Below are positions 28,336 to 38,380 of a stretch of DNA of 64,000 nucleotides, piece by piece. Below the pieces are notes generated by a model. That model saw only the letters and a program-made list of their open reading frames with translations, did not search any database and was not told where the DNA came from. The stretch is from Methylococcaceae bacterium (GTDB lineage: Bacteria; Pseudomonadota; Gammaproteobacteria; Methylococcales; Methylomonadaceae). The DNA lies in contig JAUYBL010000010.1 of NCBI GenBank assembly GCA_030693065.1, positions 226,441 to 290,440 of the forward strand, given 5' to 3'. The first letter of the stretch is position 1; every line of letters starts with the position of its first letter. The position numbers were made by a program, and so were the translations under genes.

Positions 28336-30270
28336 TTATTTCTTATCGTCGTCTTTGACTTCTTCAAACTCAGCGTCAACTACACCGTCATCAGCCGCAT
28401 GAGCAGAAGAATCTGCATGACCTGAACCGGCTTGAGCACCTTCAGCAGCGCCTTTTTGTGCATAAACGCGTTCAGCAAGCTTGCCTGACAATTCGGCTAA
28501 CGCTTCAGCTTTAGCATCAATCGCTTCCTTGTCGTCACCTTTGAGAACATCTTTTAGGGCGTCAATAGCACCTTCAATAGCTGTTTTTTCATCAGCGCTG
28601 ACTTGATCAGCCAGTTCTTTCACAGACTTTTCTGTTGCATGAATCAAACCATCGGCATGGTTGCGCGCACCAACCAATTCATGCAATTTACGGTCTTCAT
28701 CAGCATGAGCTTCAGCATCTTTAACCATGCGTTCGACTTCTTCATCAGATAAACCGCTAGATGCCTTAATGACGATTGATTGCTTTTTGCCGGTAGCTTT
28801 GTCTTTCGCTGATACGTTCAAAATACCGTTGGCATCAATATCAAAGCCTACTTCAATTTGTGGAACGCCTCTTGGTGCCGGAGGAATATCCGCCAAATCG
28901 AAACGACCCAATGACTTGTTAGCTGAGGCCAATTCACGCTCACCTTGCAACACATGGATAGTCACCGCAGACTGGTTATCGTCAGCGGTAGAGAACACTT
29001 GCGATGCATTAGTTGGGATCGTAGTGTTTTTCTCAATCAACTTGGTCATCACGCCGCCCATGGTTTCAATACCCAATGACAACGGAATAACGTCCAATAA
29101 CAAGACGTCTTTAACATCACCAGCCAATACGCCTGCCTGAATGGCCGCGCCCAAGGCAACCGCTTCATCAGGGTTAACATCCTTGCGTGGCTCTTGACCA
29201 AAGATGCTTTTCACCATTTCTTGTACTTTCGGCATACGGGATTGACCGCCTACCAAAATCACATCATGAATATCAGCGGCCGTTAATTTGGCATCTTTCA
29301 GCGCTGTTTCACATGGGCCTTTAGTACGGTTGATCAATTCTTCAACCAATGATTCCAATTTGGTACGTGTTAATTTCACGTTCAAATGCTTAGGACCGGA
29401 CGCGTCTGCAGTAATGTAAGGTAAGTTGACGTCGGTTTGTTGCGATGATGACAATTCAATTTTTGCCTTTTCAGCGGCTTCTTTTAAACGTTGCAACGCC
29501 AGTGGATCATTGTGTAAATCGACACCTGTATCTTTTTTGAATTCGGCAACTAAAAACTCAATGACTCTTGAGTCGAAATCTTCACCACCTAAAAAGGTGT
29601 CACCATTAGTAGATAACACTTCAAATTGGTGTTCGCCATCAATCTCGGCAATTTCAATGATGGAAATATCGAAGGTACCGCCACCTAAGTCATAAACGGC
29701 AATTTTGGTGTCGCCTTTAGGCTTATCCATACCGTAAGCCAATGCAGAGGCCGTCGGCTCATTGATGATACGTTTAACATCTAAGCCAGCAATACGACCT
29801 GCATCTTTAGTGGCTTGACGTTGAGAGTCGTTGAAATACGCAGGTACAGTAATCACGGCTTCGGTGACTTCTTCACCTAAATAAGCCTCTGCATCTTTCT
29901 TCATTTTCATCAACACCCGAGCTGAAATCTCAGGAGCTGCCATTTTTTTACCATTGACTTCAACCCAAGCATCGCCATTTTCAGCTTCGACGATTTTGTA
30001 TGGCACCATGTTGATGTCTTTTTGCACAACATCATCTTTAAAACGACGGCCGATCAAACGTTTAACTGCGAACAGCGTGTTTTTTGGATTAGTTACCGCT
30101 TGGCGTTTGGCGGATTGTCCGACCAACACTTCACCGTCATTAGAAAAAGCAATAATTGACGGTGTAGTACGTGCGCCTTCGCTGTTTTCAATCACTCTAG
30201 CCACGCCGTTTTCCAGCACTGCTACACAAGAGTTTGTTGTTCCTAAATCGATGCCTATTATTTTAGCCAT
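28336..30270 (-). CDS. dnaK: Chaperone DnaK (Hsp70)
   Basis: 644 residues, full length. The N-terminus [18 protein letters not shown] holds the first phosphate loop. The ATPase domain (about 1-385) includes [20 protein letters not shown] and [12 protein letters not shown]. The linker [19 protein letters not shown] precedes the substrate-binding domain (about 395-505). The helical lid ends in an Ala/Gly-rich stretch and the acidic tail [13 protein letters not shown]. It lies 67 bases after grpE in the hrcA-grpE-dnaK-dnaJ order. Confidence 0.97.
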   Translation of the reverse strand: MAKIIGIDLGTTNSCVAVLENGVARVIENSEGARTTPSIIAFSNDGEVLVGQSAKRQAVTNPKNTLFAVKRLIGRRFKDDVVQKDINMVPYKIVEAENGDAWVEVNGKKMAAPEISARVLMKMKKDAEAYLGEEVTEAVITVPAYFNDSQRQATKDAGRIAGLDVKRIINEPTASALAYGMDKPKGDTKIAVYDLGGGTFDISIIEIAEIDGEHQFEVLSTNGDTFLGGEDFDSRVIEFLVAEFKKDTGVDLHNDPLALQRLKEAAEKAKIELSSSQQTDVNLPYITADASGPKHLNVKLTRTKLESLVEELINRTKGPCETALKDAKLTAADIHDVILVGGQSRMPKVQEMVKSIFGQEPRKDVNPDEAVALGAAIQAGVLAGDVKDVLLLDVIPLSLGIETMGGVMTKLIEKNTTIPTNASQVFSTADDNQSAVTIHVLQGERELASANKSLGRFDLADIPPAPRGVPQIEVGFDIDANGILNVSAKDKATGKKQSIVIKASSGLSDEEVERMVKDAEAHADEDRKLHELVGARNHADGLIHATEKSVKELADQVSADEKTAIEGAIDALKDVLKGDDKEAIDAKAEALAELSGKLAERVYAQKGAAEGAQAGSGHADSSAHAADDGVVDAEFEEVKDDDKK

Positions 30271-30337
30271 TTAATGCTCCAGATCTTTATTTTTAAGTTA
30301 ATTAGTTATTGCCATTGTGGGGGCTATTTTTTGATGT

Positions 30338-30937
30338 TCAAGCCTGCTCATCAATACTCGGTGCATTTGCAGCCTGTTCAGGGGCTTTAGCAACCACTAC
30401 CATAGCAGGGCGCAATAATCGTCCGTTTAATGAGTAACCTTTTTGGAACACATTAGTGACTGAATTAGGCTCTGCAGTAGCATCGGGACTTACTGCTACC
30501 GCTTGATGAAATTCGGCATTGAATGGCTGTCCGATGGGGTCGATAGTTTCAATTTTAAATCTTGAGAATACAGATTCCAGCTGCTTCAGCGTTAACTCAC
30601 TGCCTTCACGAAACTTTTGTACATCTTCGCTGTCGCCAGTTGCCGCTTGCAGCCCCAGCACCAAGCTGTCCATTACCGACAATAATTCTTTAGCAAAGCC
30701 GGTCAAGGCAAATTTATGGGCATCTTCAAGGTCTTTTTGAGTTCTTCTCTTAAGATTTTCCATCTCCGCTTGAGCACGCACTGCTTTATCCCAGTTTTCA
30801 TGAGCTTGACTCTTCGCTTCAGCTAATTCCTGTTTCAGTTCGTCAAGGGTGTATTCATGCTCACCCACATCAGTGTGTTCATGCTGCTGATTTTCTTCAT
30901 CAACCTGGACTTCAGGTTTTTCCTGCTCTGTACTCAT
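30338..30937 (-). CDS. grpE: Nucleotide exchange factor GrpE
   Basis: The nucleotide exchange factor for DnaK. The 199 residues comprise a charged N-terminus (about 1-30), a long dimerising helix (about 30-95, WDKAVRAQAEMENLKRRTQK) and a C-terminal beta domain with the signature FNAEFHQAVAV and VTNVFQKGYSLNGRLLRPAM (about 135-180). Directly downstream of hrcA in the same direction. Confidence 0.94.
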   Translation of the reverse strand: MSTEQEKPEVQVDEENQQHEHTDVGEHEYTLDELKQELAEAKSQAHENWDKAVRAQAEMENLKRRTQKDLEDAHKFALTGFAKELLSVMDSLVLGLQAATGDSEDVQKFREGSELTLKQLESVFSRFKIETIDPIGQPFNAEFHQAVAVSPDATAEPNSVTNVFQKGYSLNGRLLRPAMVVVAKAPEQAANAPSIDEQA

Positions 30938-30975
30938 TCTTTAAGATTCCTTACAACGATAGTTAATAGTGACAA

Positions 30976-32028
30976 TCACAATGGGGATGCTGACTTTGGA
31001 TTCAAGGCTGCACCCAGTAATTTTGCTGTCACGTCGACAAATGGGATGATTTTTTCATAAGCCATGCGCGTAGGGCCGATGACACCGAGCACGCCAACGA
31101 CTTCATCGCTGACCGAGTACGAGGACGTCACTAAACTGCAATGATCGAATGCTTGATAGCCGGATTCCTCGCCAATAAAAATCTGTACGCCATCGGCTTG
31201 CATACACTGATCAAGTAAATGGATAACATCTTGCTTTTGGCTAAAGGCTTCAAACAGTTTTCTCAAACGGTCCATATCTGCCAATTCCGAGAAACCCATT
31301 AAATTAGTTTCACCGGTCAGCACATAGTCCTCCTTTGCAGCATCTTGTCCGAATGCCAACTGCGCCATTCTTACGGCATCAAGCATGCCTTGGTTCATGC
31401 GTTCTTGGTCGTCTTGCAACTCTTTTAATACCGATTTGCGCACGGCTTGCAAACTGTGCCCCGAATAAATTGAATTCAAATAATTGGCCGATTGTTGAAG
31501 CTCGGCAGGGCTGAACACTTTGGCGGTATGGATGATTTTGTTATGTACTTCTTGTTCATTGGTCACAAAAATCACCAACACGCGACCATGGGATAACGGC
31601 AAAAATTCAATATGCCGTAAAAACACCACTTCTCTTTTGGGCAAGGTCACGACCCCAGCCATTTTGGTTAGATCCGCCAGTAATCTTGAAGCCGCGCCAA
31701 TCACATCACCCTGTTCATCATGGCTTAATTGTTGATGCAAATGGGTTAACTCCTTAGACTCCAACGGCTTGACCGTCAATAAGGAATTTACAAACAGTCG
31801 ATAACCGCTCACGGTCGGTACGCGGCCTGCCGAGGTATGCGGCGAATGCACCAACCCCAAATCTTCCAAATCAGCCATGACATTACGAATCGTCGCGGGA
31901 CTAAGATTTAAATCCGAATCCTTCGATAACACGCGAGACCCAACTGGTTGACCGTCACTGATATATCGCTCAACCAGCGTTTTCAATAACTGCATAGAGC
32001 GTTCATTTAATATTTGGGCTTCACTCAT
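30976..32028 (-). CDS. hrcA: Heat-inducible transcription repressor HrcA
   Basis: The repressor that binds CIRCE and needs GroEL for activity. The 350 residues have an N-terminal winged helix (LLKTLVERYISDGQPVGSRV, LSPATIRNVMADLEDLGLVH, PHTSAGRVPTVSGYRLFVN) and the C-terminal HrcA dimerisation/GAF-like region, ending with SYSVSDEVVGVLGVIGPTRM and PFVDVTAKLLG. A CIRCE element lies 63 bases upstream of the start, so it represses its own operon. Confidence 0.95.
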   Translation of the reverse strand: MSEAQILNERSMQLLKTLVERYISDGQPVGSRVLSKDSDLNLSPATIRNVMADLEDLGLVHSPHTSAGRVPTVSGYRLFVNSLLTVKPLESKELTHLHQQLSHDEQGDVIGAASRLLADLTKMAGVVTLPKREVVFLRHIEFLPLSHGRVLVIFVTNEQEVHNKIIHTAKVFSPAELQQSANYLNSIYSGHSLQAVRKSVLKELQDDQERMNQGMLDAVRMAQLAFGQDAAKEDYVLTGETNLMGFSELADMDRLRKLFEAFSQKQDVIHLLDQCMQADGVQIFIGEESGYQAFDHCSLVTSSYSVSDEVVGVLGVIGPTRMAYEKIIPFVDVTAKLLGAALNPKSASPL

Positions 32029-32090
32029 AATATTTGCGTTTCACGCACGGCATCTCTGGTAAATCAATTCGTAATAAAATAGGGCTAATT

Positions 32091-32117
32091 TTAGCACTCC
32101 ATCAGTGCGAGTGCTAG
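32091..32117 (-). promoter_or_regulatory. CIRCE operator upstream of hrcA
   Basis: TTAGCACTC (32091-32099), nine bases, GAGTGCTAG (32109-32117). This matches the CIRCE consensus TTAGCACTC-N9-GAGTGCTAA at all but the last base. It is the HrcA binding site for the hrcA-grpE-dnaK-dnaJ genes. Confidence 0.9.
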
Positions 32118-32229
32118 CAAAGCGACTATTAAGCTTTAGCGAGCTAATATCACGCCTACCCGGCAAAACTCTTTAGCTAACTGCCACTAACTGTATAATT
32201 GAAAATTTTTAGTCTCTTAAGCATCGATA

Positions 32230-33135
32230 ATGCATAGCTCATTTAAGACCATCGGCATCATAGGTAAGCCCAGCGATCCCAGCGTAGCCTTAACGTTATC
32301 GGTGCTTTATGACTATTTGCATCAACACTATTACGAGATTGTCATTGCTGAAGACAGCGCGCATTTCATTGTTGATCCATCAGTTAAATCATGCCCAGCC
32401 AATGCCATGGGTAAACTTTGTGATTTGGTGATTGCAGTCGGTGGCGATGGCACTTTTCTGGCGGCGGCCCGCGCTATTGTTGACTTCGACATTCCATTGA
32501 TCGGCGTCAATTTGGGCCGACTGGGTTTTTTGGTGGATATTTCGCCTAATGAGCTTCCTGAGAAACTGCACAACATATTGCAAGGCCGTTACACCGAGGA
32601 GAAACGCTATTTACTACGTACCAAAGTGATTCGCGACAACCGCATTATTCACGAAGAAACCGCCGTCAATGAAGTCGCCATTCATCGCTGGGTAACCCCG
32701 AGCATGATTGAAATCATCACTAAAATTGATGGTGTGTTTTTAAATTCTCAACGCTCCGACGGTCTAATTATTTCCACACCCACTGGTTCAACAGCTTATT
32801 CGTTGTCAGCAGGAGGACCGATTTTGCACCCGTCATTAAACGCTTTAGTACTGGTGCCGCTTAATCCGCACACCTTATCCAATCGCCCGATTGTGATTGC
32901 TGATTCTGTGGAAATTGAAATAAGTTTCTGCCAGACCACACAAATCAATGCCTTGGTCACTTGCGATCATATTGAAATACCGGAAGTACTGATCAGCGAT
33001 AAAATTTTGGTTAAAAAAGACCCCAAACCTATTAGAATCCTGCACCCAGAAGGGCATGATTTTTTTGCTATTCTTAGGAATAAATTAGACTGGAGTCGTG
33101 GCTACCACAATAATCCCAATGCTACTCAATCTTAA
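32230..33135 (+). CDS. nadK: NAD kinase
   Basis: ATP-dependent phosphorylation of NAD to NADP. 301 residues. The conserved GGDGTFLAAAR motif lies at about 73-83 (catalytic Asp). It also has GVNLGRLGFLVDI, NEVAIHR and the diacylglycerol-kinase-like GLIISTPTGSTAYSLSAGGP. It is divergent from hrcA and overlaps recN by 17 bases; the grpE/hrcA-nadK-recN neighbourhood is typical of gammaproteobacteria. Confidence 0.95.
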   Translation: MHSSFKTIGIIGKPSDPSVALTLSVLYDYLHQHYYEIVIAEDSAHFIVDPSVKSCPANAMGKLCDLVIAVGGDGTFLAAARAIVDFDIPLIGVNLGRLGFLVDISPNELPEKLHNILQGRYTEEKRYLLRTKVIRDNRIIHEETAVNEVAIHRWVTPSMIEIITKIDGVFLNSQRSDGLIISTPTGSTAYSLSAGGPILHPSLNALVLVPLNPHTLSNRPIVIADSVEIEISFCQTTQINALVTCDHIEIPEVLISDKILVKKDPKPIRILHPEGHDFFAILRNKLDWSRGYHNNPNATQS

Positions 33136-34798
33136 TATTATCGACCTTGCGGTCGTCAAATCCTTAGATCTTGATCTTGATAAAGGCATGTCCGTGCTTA
33201 CCGGTGAAACCGGTGCAGGTAAATCCATTTTATTGACTGCCTTGGGCCTGGCGCTGGGTGACAGAGCTGATTCCGGCTATGTTAGACCTAACAGCAAACG
33301 GGCAGAAATCAATTTGGAATTTGATCTTGACGACGCGCCGGAGGCACAACATTGGCTGAAAACTAACGAACTGGATAACGAGCATCATTGTTTGATTAGA
33401 CGCATCATTAATAGTGACGGCCGCTCCAAGGCATATATCAACAATCGCCCGGTCACCTTGCAAGCCTTGCAGGAATTAAGCGAGAAACTGGTGGAAATTC
33501 ACGGTCAACATGCACATTTAACCCTGCTTGATGCCGACGAGCAACGCCGTTTATTAGATGCCTACGCTAAAAACCAGCCGCTACTGGATCAACTGAACGA
33601 CAGTTACCGGCAATGGCACAGTAGCCAAAAAGAGCTAGCTCATCTAGTTAAAGCCAGCCAGGATCAAACCGAACGCGAAGAACTACTGCGCTACCAAATC
33701 GATGAATTACAGCAGCTGGATCTTGCCAATTTCAACTACACCGCACTCTCGGAAGAACACAGTAAATTGGCCAACTTGGGCGATATTTTAAGTGTCGGCC
33801 AAGCCCAGTTGGATAGCCTGTATGAAAATGACCGGCTGTCGGCCAACCAGATGCTCAACCACTCCTTAAGCGAGTTGCAACATATTGCCCGCTTTGCTCC
33901 GGAATTAAATGAAATCTGCGCGATACTGTCTGAGGCGCAAATCCAAACTGAAGAAGCCTCGCTGCAATTACGGCGTTTTCTGGAAATGCAAGAAATCGAC
34001 CCGCAACATCTGGAAGTATTGGAAAATCAAATTGGTCAGATACAACGACTTAGCCGTAAACACCATATCACTCCGGACGAATTGCCTGAGCTGTTAGTTA
34101 AACTGGAACTGGAACTGGATAGCCTTACCCACAGCAGCGAGCGCATCGAAGCATTAACCGCGCTTACTCAGCAAATTCTCAAGCAATACCAGCAACTGGC
34201 TGAAAAGTTATCCAAGCAACGTCAAAGCAGCGGCCAACAATTACAACAACAAATTTCCGCACTGATTAAAGAACTGGGCATGCCGCAGGGCGAGTTTTTA
34301 GTACAACTCAGTGCGCAAGAAAACTCTGCCCCTAAGCTTAATGGCCTCGATAAAATCGAGTTTCTGGTCAGCGCCAACCCCGGTATTCCGGCTAAGCCGT
34401 TGGCAAAAGTGGCTTCGGGCGGTGAATTGTCACGCATCAGCTTAGCGATTCAGGTGACGACCACCAACGACAAAACCACGCCGACGATGATTTTCGATGA
34501 GGTCGATTCCGGCATCGGCGGCGGCATTGCAGAAATTGTCGGGCAAAAATTGCGTAAATTAAGTAATAACCGGCAAGTGCTGTGCGTTACCCATTTACCA
34601 CAGGTTGCAGCGCAAGCGCATCAGCATCTTTACGTTGAAAAAAACAACCAAACTGACATCACCTCGTCCAGCGTTAGGTTACTTCACTATGACGAACGCG
34701 TTGATGAAATCGCCCGCATGCTGGGTGGCGTCACTATTACCGCCAATACCTTGGCACATGCTCAAGAAATGTTAACTACAGGAAACCAACACCAATGA
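33119..34798 (+). CDS. recN: DNA repair protein RecN
   Basis: An SMC-like ATPase that helps hold broken DNA for recombination. From ATG 33119 (MLLNLNIIDLAVV) it has 559 residues; a GTG 21 bases earlier is in frame but adds residues before the conserved N-terminus. Walker A is GETGAGKSILL (about 32-42). Coiled coils span about 155-375. The ABC signature ASGGELSRI and Walker B MIFDEVDSGIGG lie near 440-470. It overlaps nadK at its start and shares ATGA with the next gene. Confidence 0.95.
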   Translation: MLLNLNIIDLAVVKSLDLDLDKGMSVLTGETGAGKSILLTALGLALGDRADSGYVRPNSKRAEINLEFDLDDAPEAQHWLKTNELDNEHHCLIRRIINSDGRSKAYINNRPVTLQALQELSEKLVEIHGQHAHLTLLDADEQRRLLDAYAKNQPLLDQLNDSYRQWHSSQKELAHLVKASQDQTEREELLRYQIDELQQLDLANFNYTALSEEHSKLANLGDILSVGQAQLDSLYENDRLSANQMLNHSLSELQHIARFAPELNEICAILSEAQIQTEEASLQLRRFLEMQEIDPQHLEVLENQIGQIQRLSRKHHITPDELPELLVKLELELDSLTHSSERIEALTALTQQILKQYQQLAEKLSKQRQSSGQQLQQQISALIKELGMPQGEFLVQLSAQENSAPKLNGLDKIEFLVSANPGIPAKPLAKVASGGELSRISLAIQVTTTNDKTTPTMIFDEVDSGIGGGIAEIVGQKLRKLSNNRQVLCVTHLPQVAAQAHQHLYVEKNNQTDITSSSVRLLHYDERVDEIARMLGGVTITANTLAHAQEMLTTGNQHQ

Positions 34799-35814
34799 TC
34801 CGCTTTCCAGCCGAATGGGAACCACAAGCTGCCGTATTAATCGCCTGGCCGCACCACACCGGCGACTTTCGTAATCTTGCCTCTGTCGAACAATCTTATA
34901 CTTTTATTGCCGACACCATCAGTCAGTATCAAGCGCTACTGATTGTCTGCCGCGATACCGAGCATCAACGGCATATCGAGCCGCAGTTAAAGACGCTGGA
35001 AAACATCACGTTTATCCACGCCACTGTTAACGACATCTGGGTGCGGGATACGGTATTTTTAACGGTAGAAAACGACGGACAATTGCAGCTGCAGAACTTT
35101 CGTTTTAATGGCTGGGGCGATAAATACCCGCATCAACACGATAACGCGCTTAACCAACACTTGCTGAACTCAGCGCCGTTCAAAGGTGTCAATACTGTTT
35201 ATATAGACTTCATCCTGGAAGGCGGCAGCGTCGAAAGCGATGGCATAGATACCATCATGACTACCCGTCAATGCCTGTTGAATCCTAACAGAAACAAGCA
35301 CTTAAACCAGCAAGAAATCGAGCAGCAATTACTCAAACACCTTGGCGCTAATCGCGTGTTATGGATAGACCAGGAAAACCTGACCGGCGACGATACCGAC
35401 GCCCATATTGATACGCTGGCGCGTTTTTGTTCAGCCAATACAATTGCTTACACGGCATCAGCTGATCCGCAAGACCCGCATCACGACAGCCTGCAAGCGA
35501 TGCAGGCCCAGTTGCAAGCCTTGCGTACACAATCGGGCGAGGCTTATCAGCTGGTGCCGCTGCCGATGCCCAAGCCGATTTACGACGATGAAGGCCAGCG
35601 TTTGCCAGCCAATTACTCCAATTTTTTGATTATCAATAATGCCGTATTGGTACCGGTTTATGAAGATCCTAACGATGCTATTGCTCTGCAACGTTTGACA
35701 GATATTTTCCCGAATCACACCATCATCGCCACACCTTGCAGGCCGCTGGTCCACCAATACGGCAGCCTGCATTGCATGACTATGCAGTTTCCGGCTAAAG
35801 CGCTTAATCTGTAA
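34795..35814 (+). CDS. aguA: Agmatine deiminase / peptidyl-arginine deiminase family
   Basis: A 339-residue guanidino-group hydrolase. It has the N-terminal PAEWEPQAAVLIAWPH, the substrate segment VNDIWVRDT, the LEGGSVESDG strand, and the catalytic Cys near residue 329 in HQYGSLHCMTMQ. Agmatine deiminases convert agmatine to N-carbamoylputrescine for polyamine synthesis. The start overlaps the recN stop (ATGA). No N-carbamoylputrescine amidase lies next to it here, so the substrate is inferred from the family. Confidence 0.85.
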   Translation: MIRFPAEWEPQAAVLIAWPHHTGDFRNLASVEQSYTFIADTISQYQALLIVCRDTEHQRHIEPQLKTLENITFIHATVNDIWVRDTVFLTVENDGQLQLQNFRFNGWGDKYPHQHDNALNQHLLNSAPFKGVNTVYIDFILEGGSVESDGIDTIMTTRQCLLNPNRNKHLNQQEIEQQLLKHLGANRVLWIDQENLTGDDTDAHIDTLARFCSANTIAYTASADPQDPHHDSLQAMQAQLQALRTQSGEAYQLVPLPMPKPIYDDEGQRLPANYSNFLIINNAVLVPVYEDPNDAIALQRLTDIFPNHTIIATPCRPLVHQYGSLHCMTMQFPAKALNL

Positions 35815-35886
35815 GCATAAAGCGCATTAGGACGCTGCCTTGTACAAAAATTACCCATTACATTTTCACTTTAACAAGGTAGCGAC

Positions 35887-36285
35887 ATGAGCTCACATCT
35901 ATTCATCGTCTGGCAGGATTCTTATAACGTTGACTGCCCCATTATTAACGAACAACACAAAGGCATCATCTCAACCATCAACACCCTGCATTACTTTATT
36001 CAAGAGGGGCATGAGCTTACCTTTTTAAAGCCTACGGTAGATTTATCGAAGATGTTCATGGGCTTTCATTTTGCAACCGAGCAGGGAATTCTGGCCAAAT
36101 CCCGTTATCCGGGAATTGAGAATGATGAAGCGCTTAGGAAACAGCTTTTTGCTCAATTCAAAGTTACTTGCCAAGAGGCCTGCCTGCATAGAGAGCCGGA
36201 ATTATTGCTGAGTTTTCTTAAAAACTGGTGGATAAAGCATCTAACGGAAGAACATAAAAGATTTGCGCCTTACCTTAAGAATTAA
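35887..36285 (+). CDS. Divergent hemerythrin-like protein
   Basis: 132 residues with the shape of a bacteriohemerythrin: FIVWQDSYNVDCPIINEQHK, then GFHFATEQGILAKSRYPGIE, then WWIKHLTEEHKRF. Some di-iron ligands fit (His in EQHKG, His and Glu in HFATEQ, His in IKHL). Others are missing: the H-x3-H pair expected after YPGIE is replaced by NDEALRKQ, the first-helix ID--H has lost its Asp, and the last H-x4-D has His for Asp. It may not carry a normal oxygen-binding di-iron site. A good ribosome-binding site (AAGGT) precedes the ATG. Bacteriohemerythrins are common in methanotrophs. Confidence 0.75.
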   Translation: MSSHLFIVWQDSYNVDCPIINEQHKGIISTINTLHYFIQEGHELTFLKPTVDLSKMFMGFHFATEQGILAKSRYPGIENDEALRKQLFAQFKVTCQEACLHREPELLLSFLKNWWIKHLTEEHKRFAPYLKN

Positions 36286-36316
36286 TAGACACTCATTATC
36301 CCCTCTCGATTTTATT

Positions 36317-37465
36317 ATGAATGCTGGCAAACCCTTAATCGCCCATGTTCTGTTTCGTTTAGGCACTGGTGGCCTGGAGAACGGTGTTGTCAATTTAATC
36401 AACCACTTACCGGATGATAAATATCGGCATGCCGTTATCTGCATGACAAATTACACAGATTTTCGTAAGCGCATTACCAATAAAGATGTGCAGGTTTATT
36501 GTTTAAACAAAAAGCCCGGCAAAGACTTCGCCGTTTACCTACGCCTATGGCGACTGTTAAGAACAATAAAGCCCGACATATTGCACACCCGTAACTTATC
36601 AGCGCTGGAAGCACAGTTATCCGGCTTGTTAGCTGGGGTAAAACATCGGATACACGGAGAGCACGGCCGGGATATTGACGACGTCAACGGCACCAACCCG
36701 CGTTATGTCTTCTTGCGAAAGTTATTTCGGCCGTTAGTGCATCGTTACATCCCAATGTCAAAAGACCTGGAAAATTGGCTGGTGCGGCAAATACAAGTAC
36801 CGCCGCAAAAAATCACCCAACTATACAACGGTGTCGACTTAAGCCGTTTTAAAGTAGGCAATGAAAAACCTCTAGAATTACTTCCTCCATCATTCCGCAC
36901 GCCCGGACTGCAAATCATCGGCACCGTCGGCAGGCTGGATCCGGTCAAAGACCAAATCACCCTGGTTGCAGCACTTATTCATCTACTTAGCACTTCTCCG
37001 GAGCTTAAAGATAAAGTGCGCTTAGTGCTTGTGGGCGCAGGTGGATTACAAGAGAGGTTGAACTCTATGATTCAAGTAGCCGACCTAAATGATTTAGTTT
37101 GGTTTGCAGGAGATCGTAGCGATGTTGCCGATCTGATGCGGACACTGGATATTTTTGTACTGCCTTCAATCAACGAAGGCATATCCAACACCATTCTTGA
37201 AGCCATGGCCACTGGACTGCCGGTAATTGCCACCAAAGTCGGCGGCAATCCGGAATTGGTGGTCGACAATGAAACGGGCATTCTGATACCCAAACAAAAT
37301 CCTGTTGCGATGAGCGATGCCATCAAACTGTATTTGGACAATCCTGAATTAATAACTGCCCATGGGCAGGCTGGTAGACACCACTGTGAATCGGTATTTA
37401 GCTTAAGCCGTATGGTTAGTGATTATGCGCGGGCTTATGATAGTTTGATCAAATTAAGAAAATAA
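36317..37465 (+). CDS. PEP-CTERM/EpsH-associated glycosyltransferase (family 4)
   Basis: A 382-residue GT-B glycosyltransferase. It matches the sugar transferase associated with PEP-CTERM/exosortase loci (TIGR03088 type) very closely from memory: FRLGTGGLENGVVNLINHLP, KPDILHTRNLSALEAQLSGL, HRIHGEHGRDI, PMSKDLENWL, QLYNGVDLSRF. The C-terminal donor domain has GTVGRLDPVKDQ and PSINEGISNTILEAMATGLP with the E-x7-E pattern. I start at ATG 36317 (MNAGKPLIAHV). An upstream in-frame start inside the previous gene is less likely. No exosortase lies beside it, but a PEP-CTERM-like substrate is at 14.2 kb. Confidence 0.85.
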   Translation: MNAGKPLIAHVLFRLGTGGLENGVVNLINHLPDDKYRHAVICMTNYTDFRKRITNKDVQVYCLNKKPGKDFAVYLRLWRLLRTIKPDILHTRNLSALEAQLSGLLAGVKHRIHGEHGRDIDDVNGTNPRYVFLRKLFRPLVHRYIPMSKDLENWLVRQIQVPPQKITQLYNGVDLSRFKVGNEKPLELLPPSFRTPGLQIIGTVGRLDPVKDQITLVAALIHLLSTSPELKDKVRLVLVGAGGLQERLNSMIQVADLNDLVWFAGDRSDVADLMRTLDIFVLPSINEGISNTILEAMATGLPVIATKVGGNPELVVDNETGILIPKQNPVAMSDAIKLYLDNPELITAHGQAGRHHCESVFSLSRMVSDYARAYDSLIKLRK

Positions 37466-37787
37466 TTTTTACAAACTCTCAAAAAATAAGTCATTTTGCT
37501 GGATAATTTTAATTATTGATCATATCTACTATTGCTACTTATTTCATGCTCCTTGCTCTGCTGTAGGATCAGAAGCCAAAACATGCCTTAAACAGGATCT
37601 TACAATTTACCTGACCTTAGCGGACCTTATTCACTTTGCGGATTTCACTTTGCTTAGTATCCCCTAACGTTTGGCATAGCTGACACTTGAAAATCTATGC
37701 TACACGCTAAGATTATTAGAATAAAACAAAAGTATCAGGCAGAACAAAGTGTCTCTTTTCCCAAATAATCGCTGCCGACCAACAATG
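37466..37787. other. Intergenic region, nothing recognised
   Basis: 322 bases between convergent genes (the glycosyltransferase and the last immunity-like gene). No open frame, stem-loop or repeat that I can support. Confidence 0.3.
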
Positions 37788-38225
37788 CTAATTATCCAGG
37801 AAACTTGCATTATCATTTAACGCATCATATCCATGAACTTTTAATATGTTCACATAGTCTTCTAAAGTTACCTTAATTCGATCTTCAATTGAAAGACCAG
37901 ATATATTAGTAAAAAGCCTATCACGGACACCACGGTCTCTCAACAATTTCGCCAAGCCTTGCCGAACAAGAATCCCATTTGAATCGATAAAATAATCATT
38001 TGCAATTTTCCCGTTCACTACTCTAGCTATTTTGCAATCGATATCTTCCTCTCTCGGATCGAATATATATTCGACAGCAAGATTCTTTCTTAGAAAGTAA
38101 ACGGTCAAAAAATTGGTTTTAGCATCTTTTTCTGTATAAGGCCCATCAAAGCTATGGGAATCTACTAAAAAGGAAAATTGATTTTTAGTAAAATCAATAA
38201 AGATTTGTTTAATATCTGGCGTCAT
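37788..38225 (-). CDS. Probable immunity protein for an orphan Rhs toxin tip
   Basis: A 145-residue soluble protein that I do not recognise by family. It is acidic/mixed, with no signal peptide or membrane helix (IKQIFIDFTKNQFSFLVDSH, ending ALNDNASFLDN). A GGAG lies about ten bases before ATG 38225. It starts 11 bases after the stop of a short Rhs-type toxin C-terminus fragment, the place of an immunity gene. The function is inferred from position only. Confidence 0.5.
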   Translation of the reverse strand: MTPDIKQIFIDFTKNQFSFLVDSHSFDGPYTEKDAKTNFLTVYFLRKNLAVEYIFDPREEDIDCKIARVVNGKIANDYFIDSNGILVRQGLAKLLRDRGVRDRLFTNISGLSIEDRIKVTLEDYVNILKVHGYDALNDNASFLDN

Positions 38226-38236
38226 ATACCATGCTC

Positions 38237-38376
38237 CTAATAATCAAGCCCTTTGACACCACCGCTATATTTACCAGTGCGCTCAAATATACGCTCATAA
38301 CCTCTATAATCCTTAACATCTATACGTTCTAAATTGTAAGTTGGAGCACCCTTGTTCAGCTCGTTTAGCACGCCTA
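38237..38376 (-). pseudogene. Orphan Rhs toxin C-terminal tip
   Basis: The frame reads VLNELNKGAPTYNLERIDVK then GYERIFERTGKYSGGVKGLDY and stop. R-YERIFERTG-Y-GG-KGL is the kind of ending seen on Rhs/CDI-type nuclease tips. The frame continues upstream to 38431 but from about 38381 it runs into a short dispersed repeat, so the natural 5' part is missing. It looks like a displaced toxin cassette whose body was lost when the repeat inserted or recombined. Confidence 0.5.
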
Positions 38377-38380
38377 GCTC

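Noticed and set aside
36263..36316. Upstream start for the glycosyltransferase
   Set aside because: It lies inside the hemerythrin-like gene and adds 18 residues before the conserved N-terminus.
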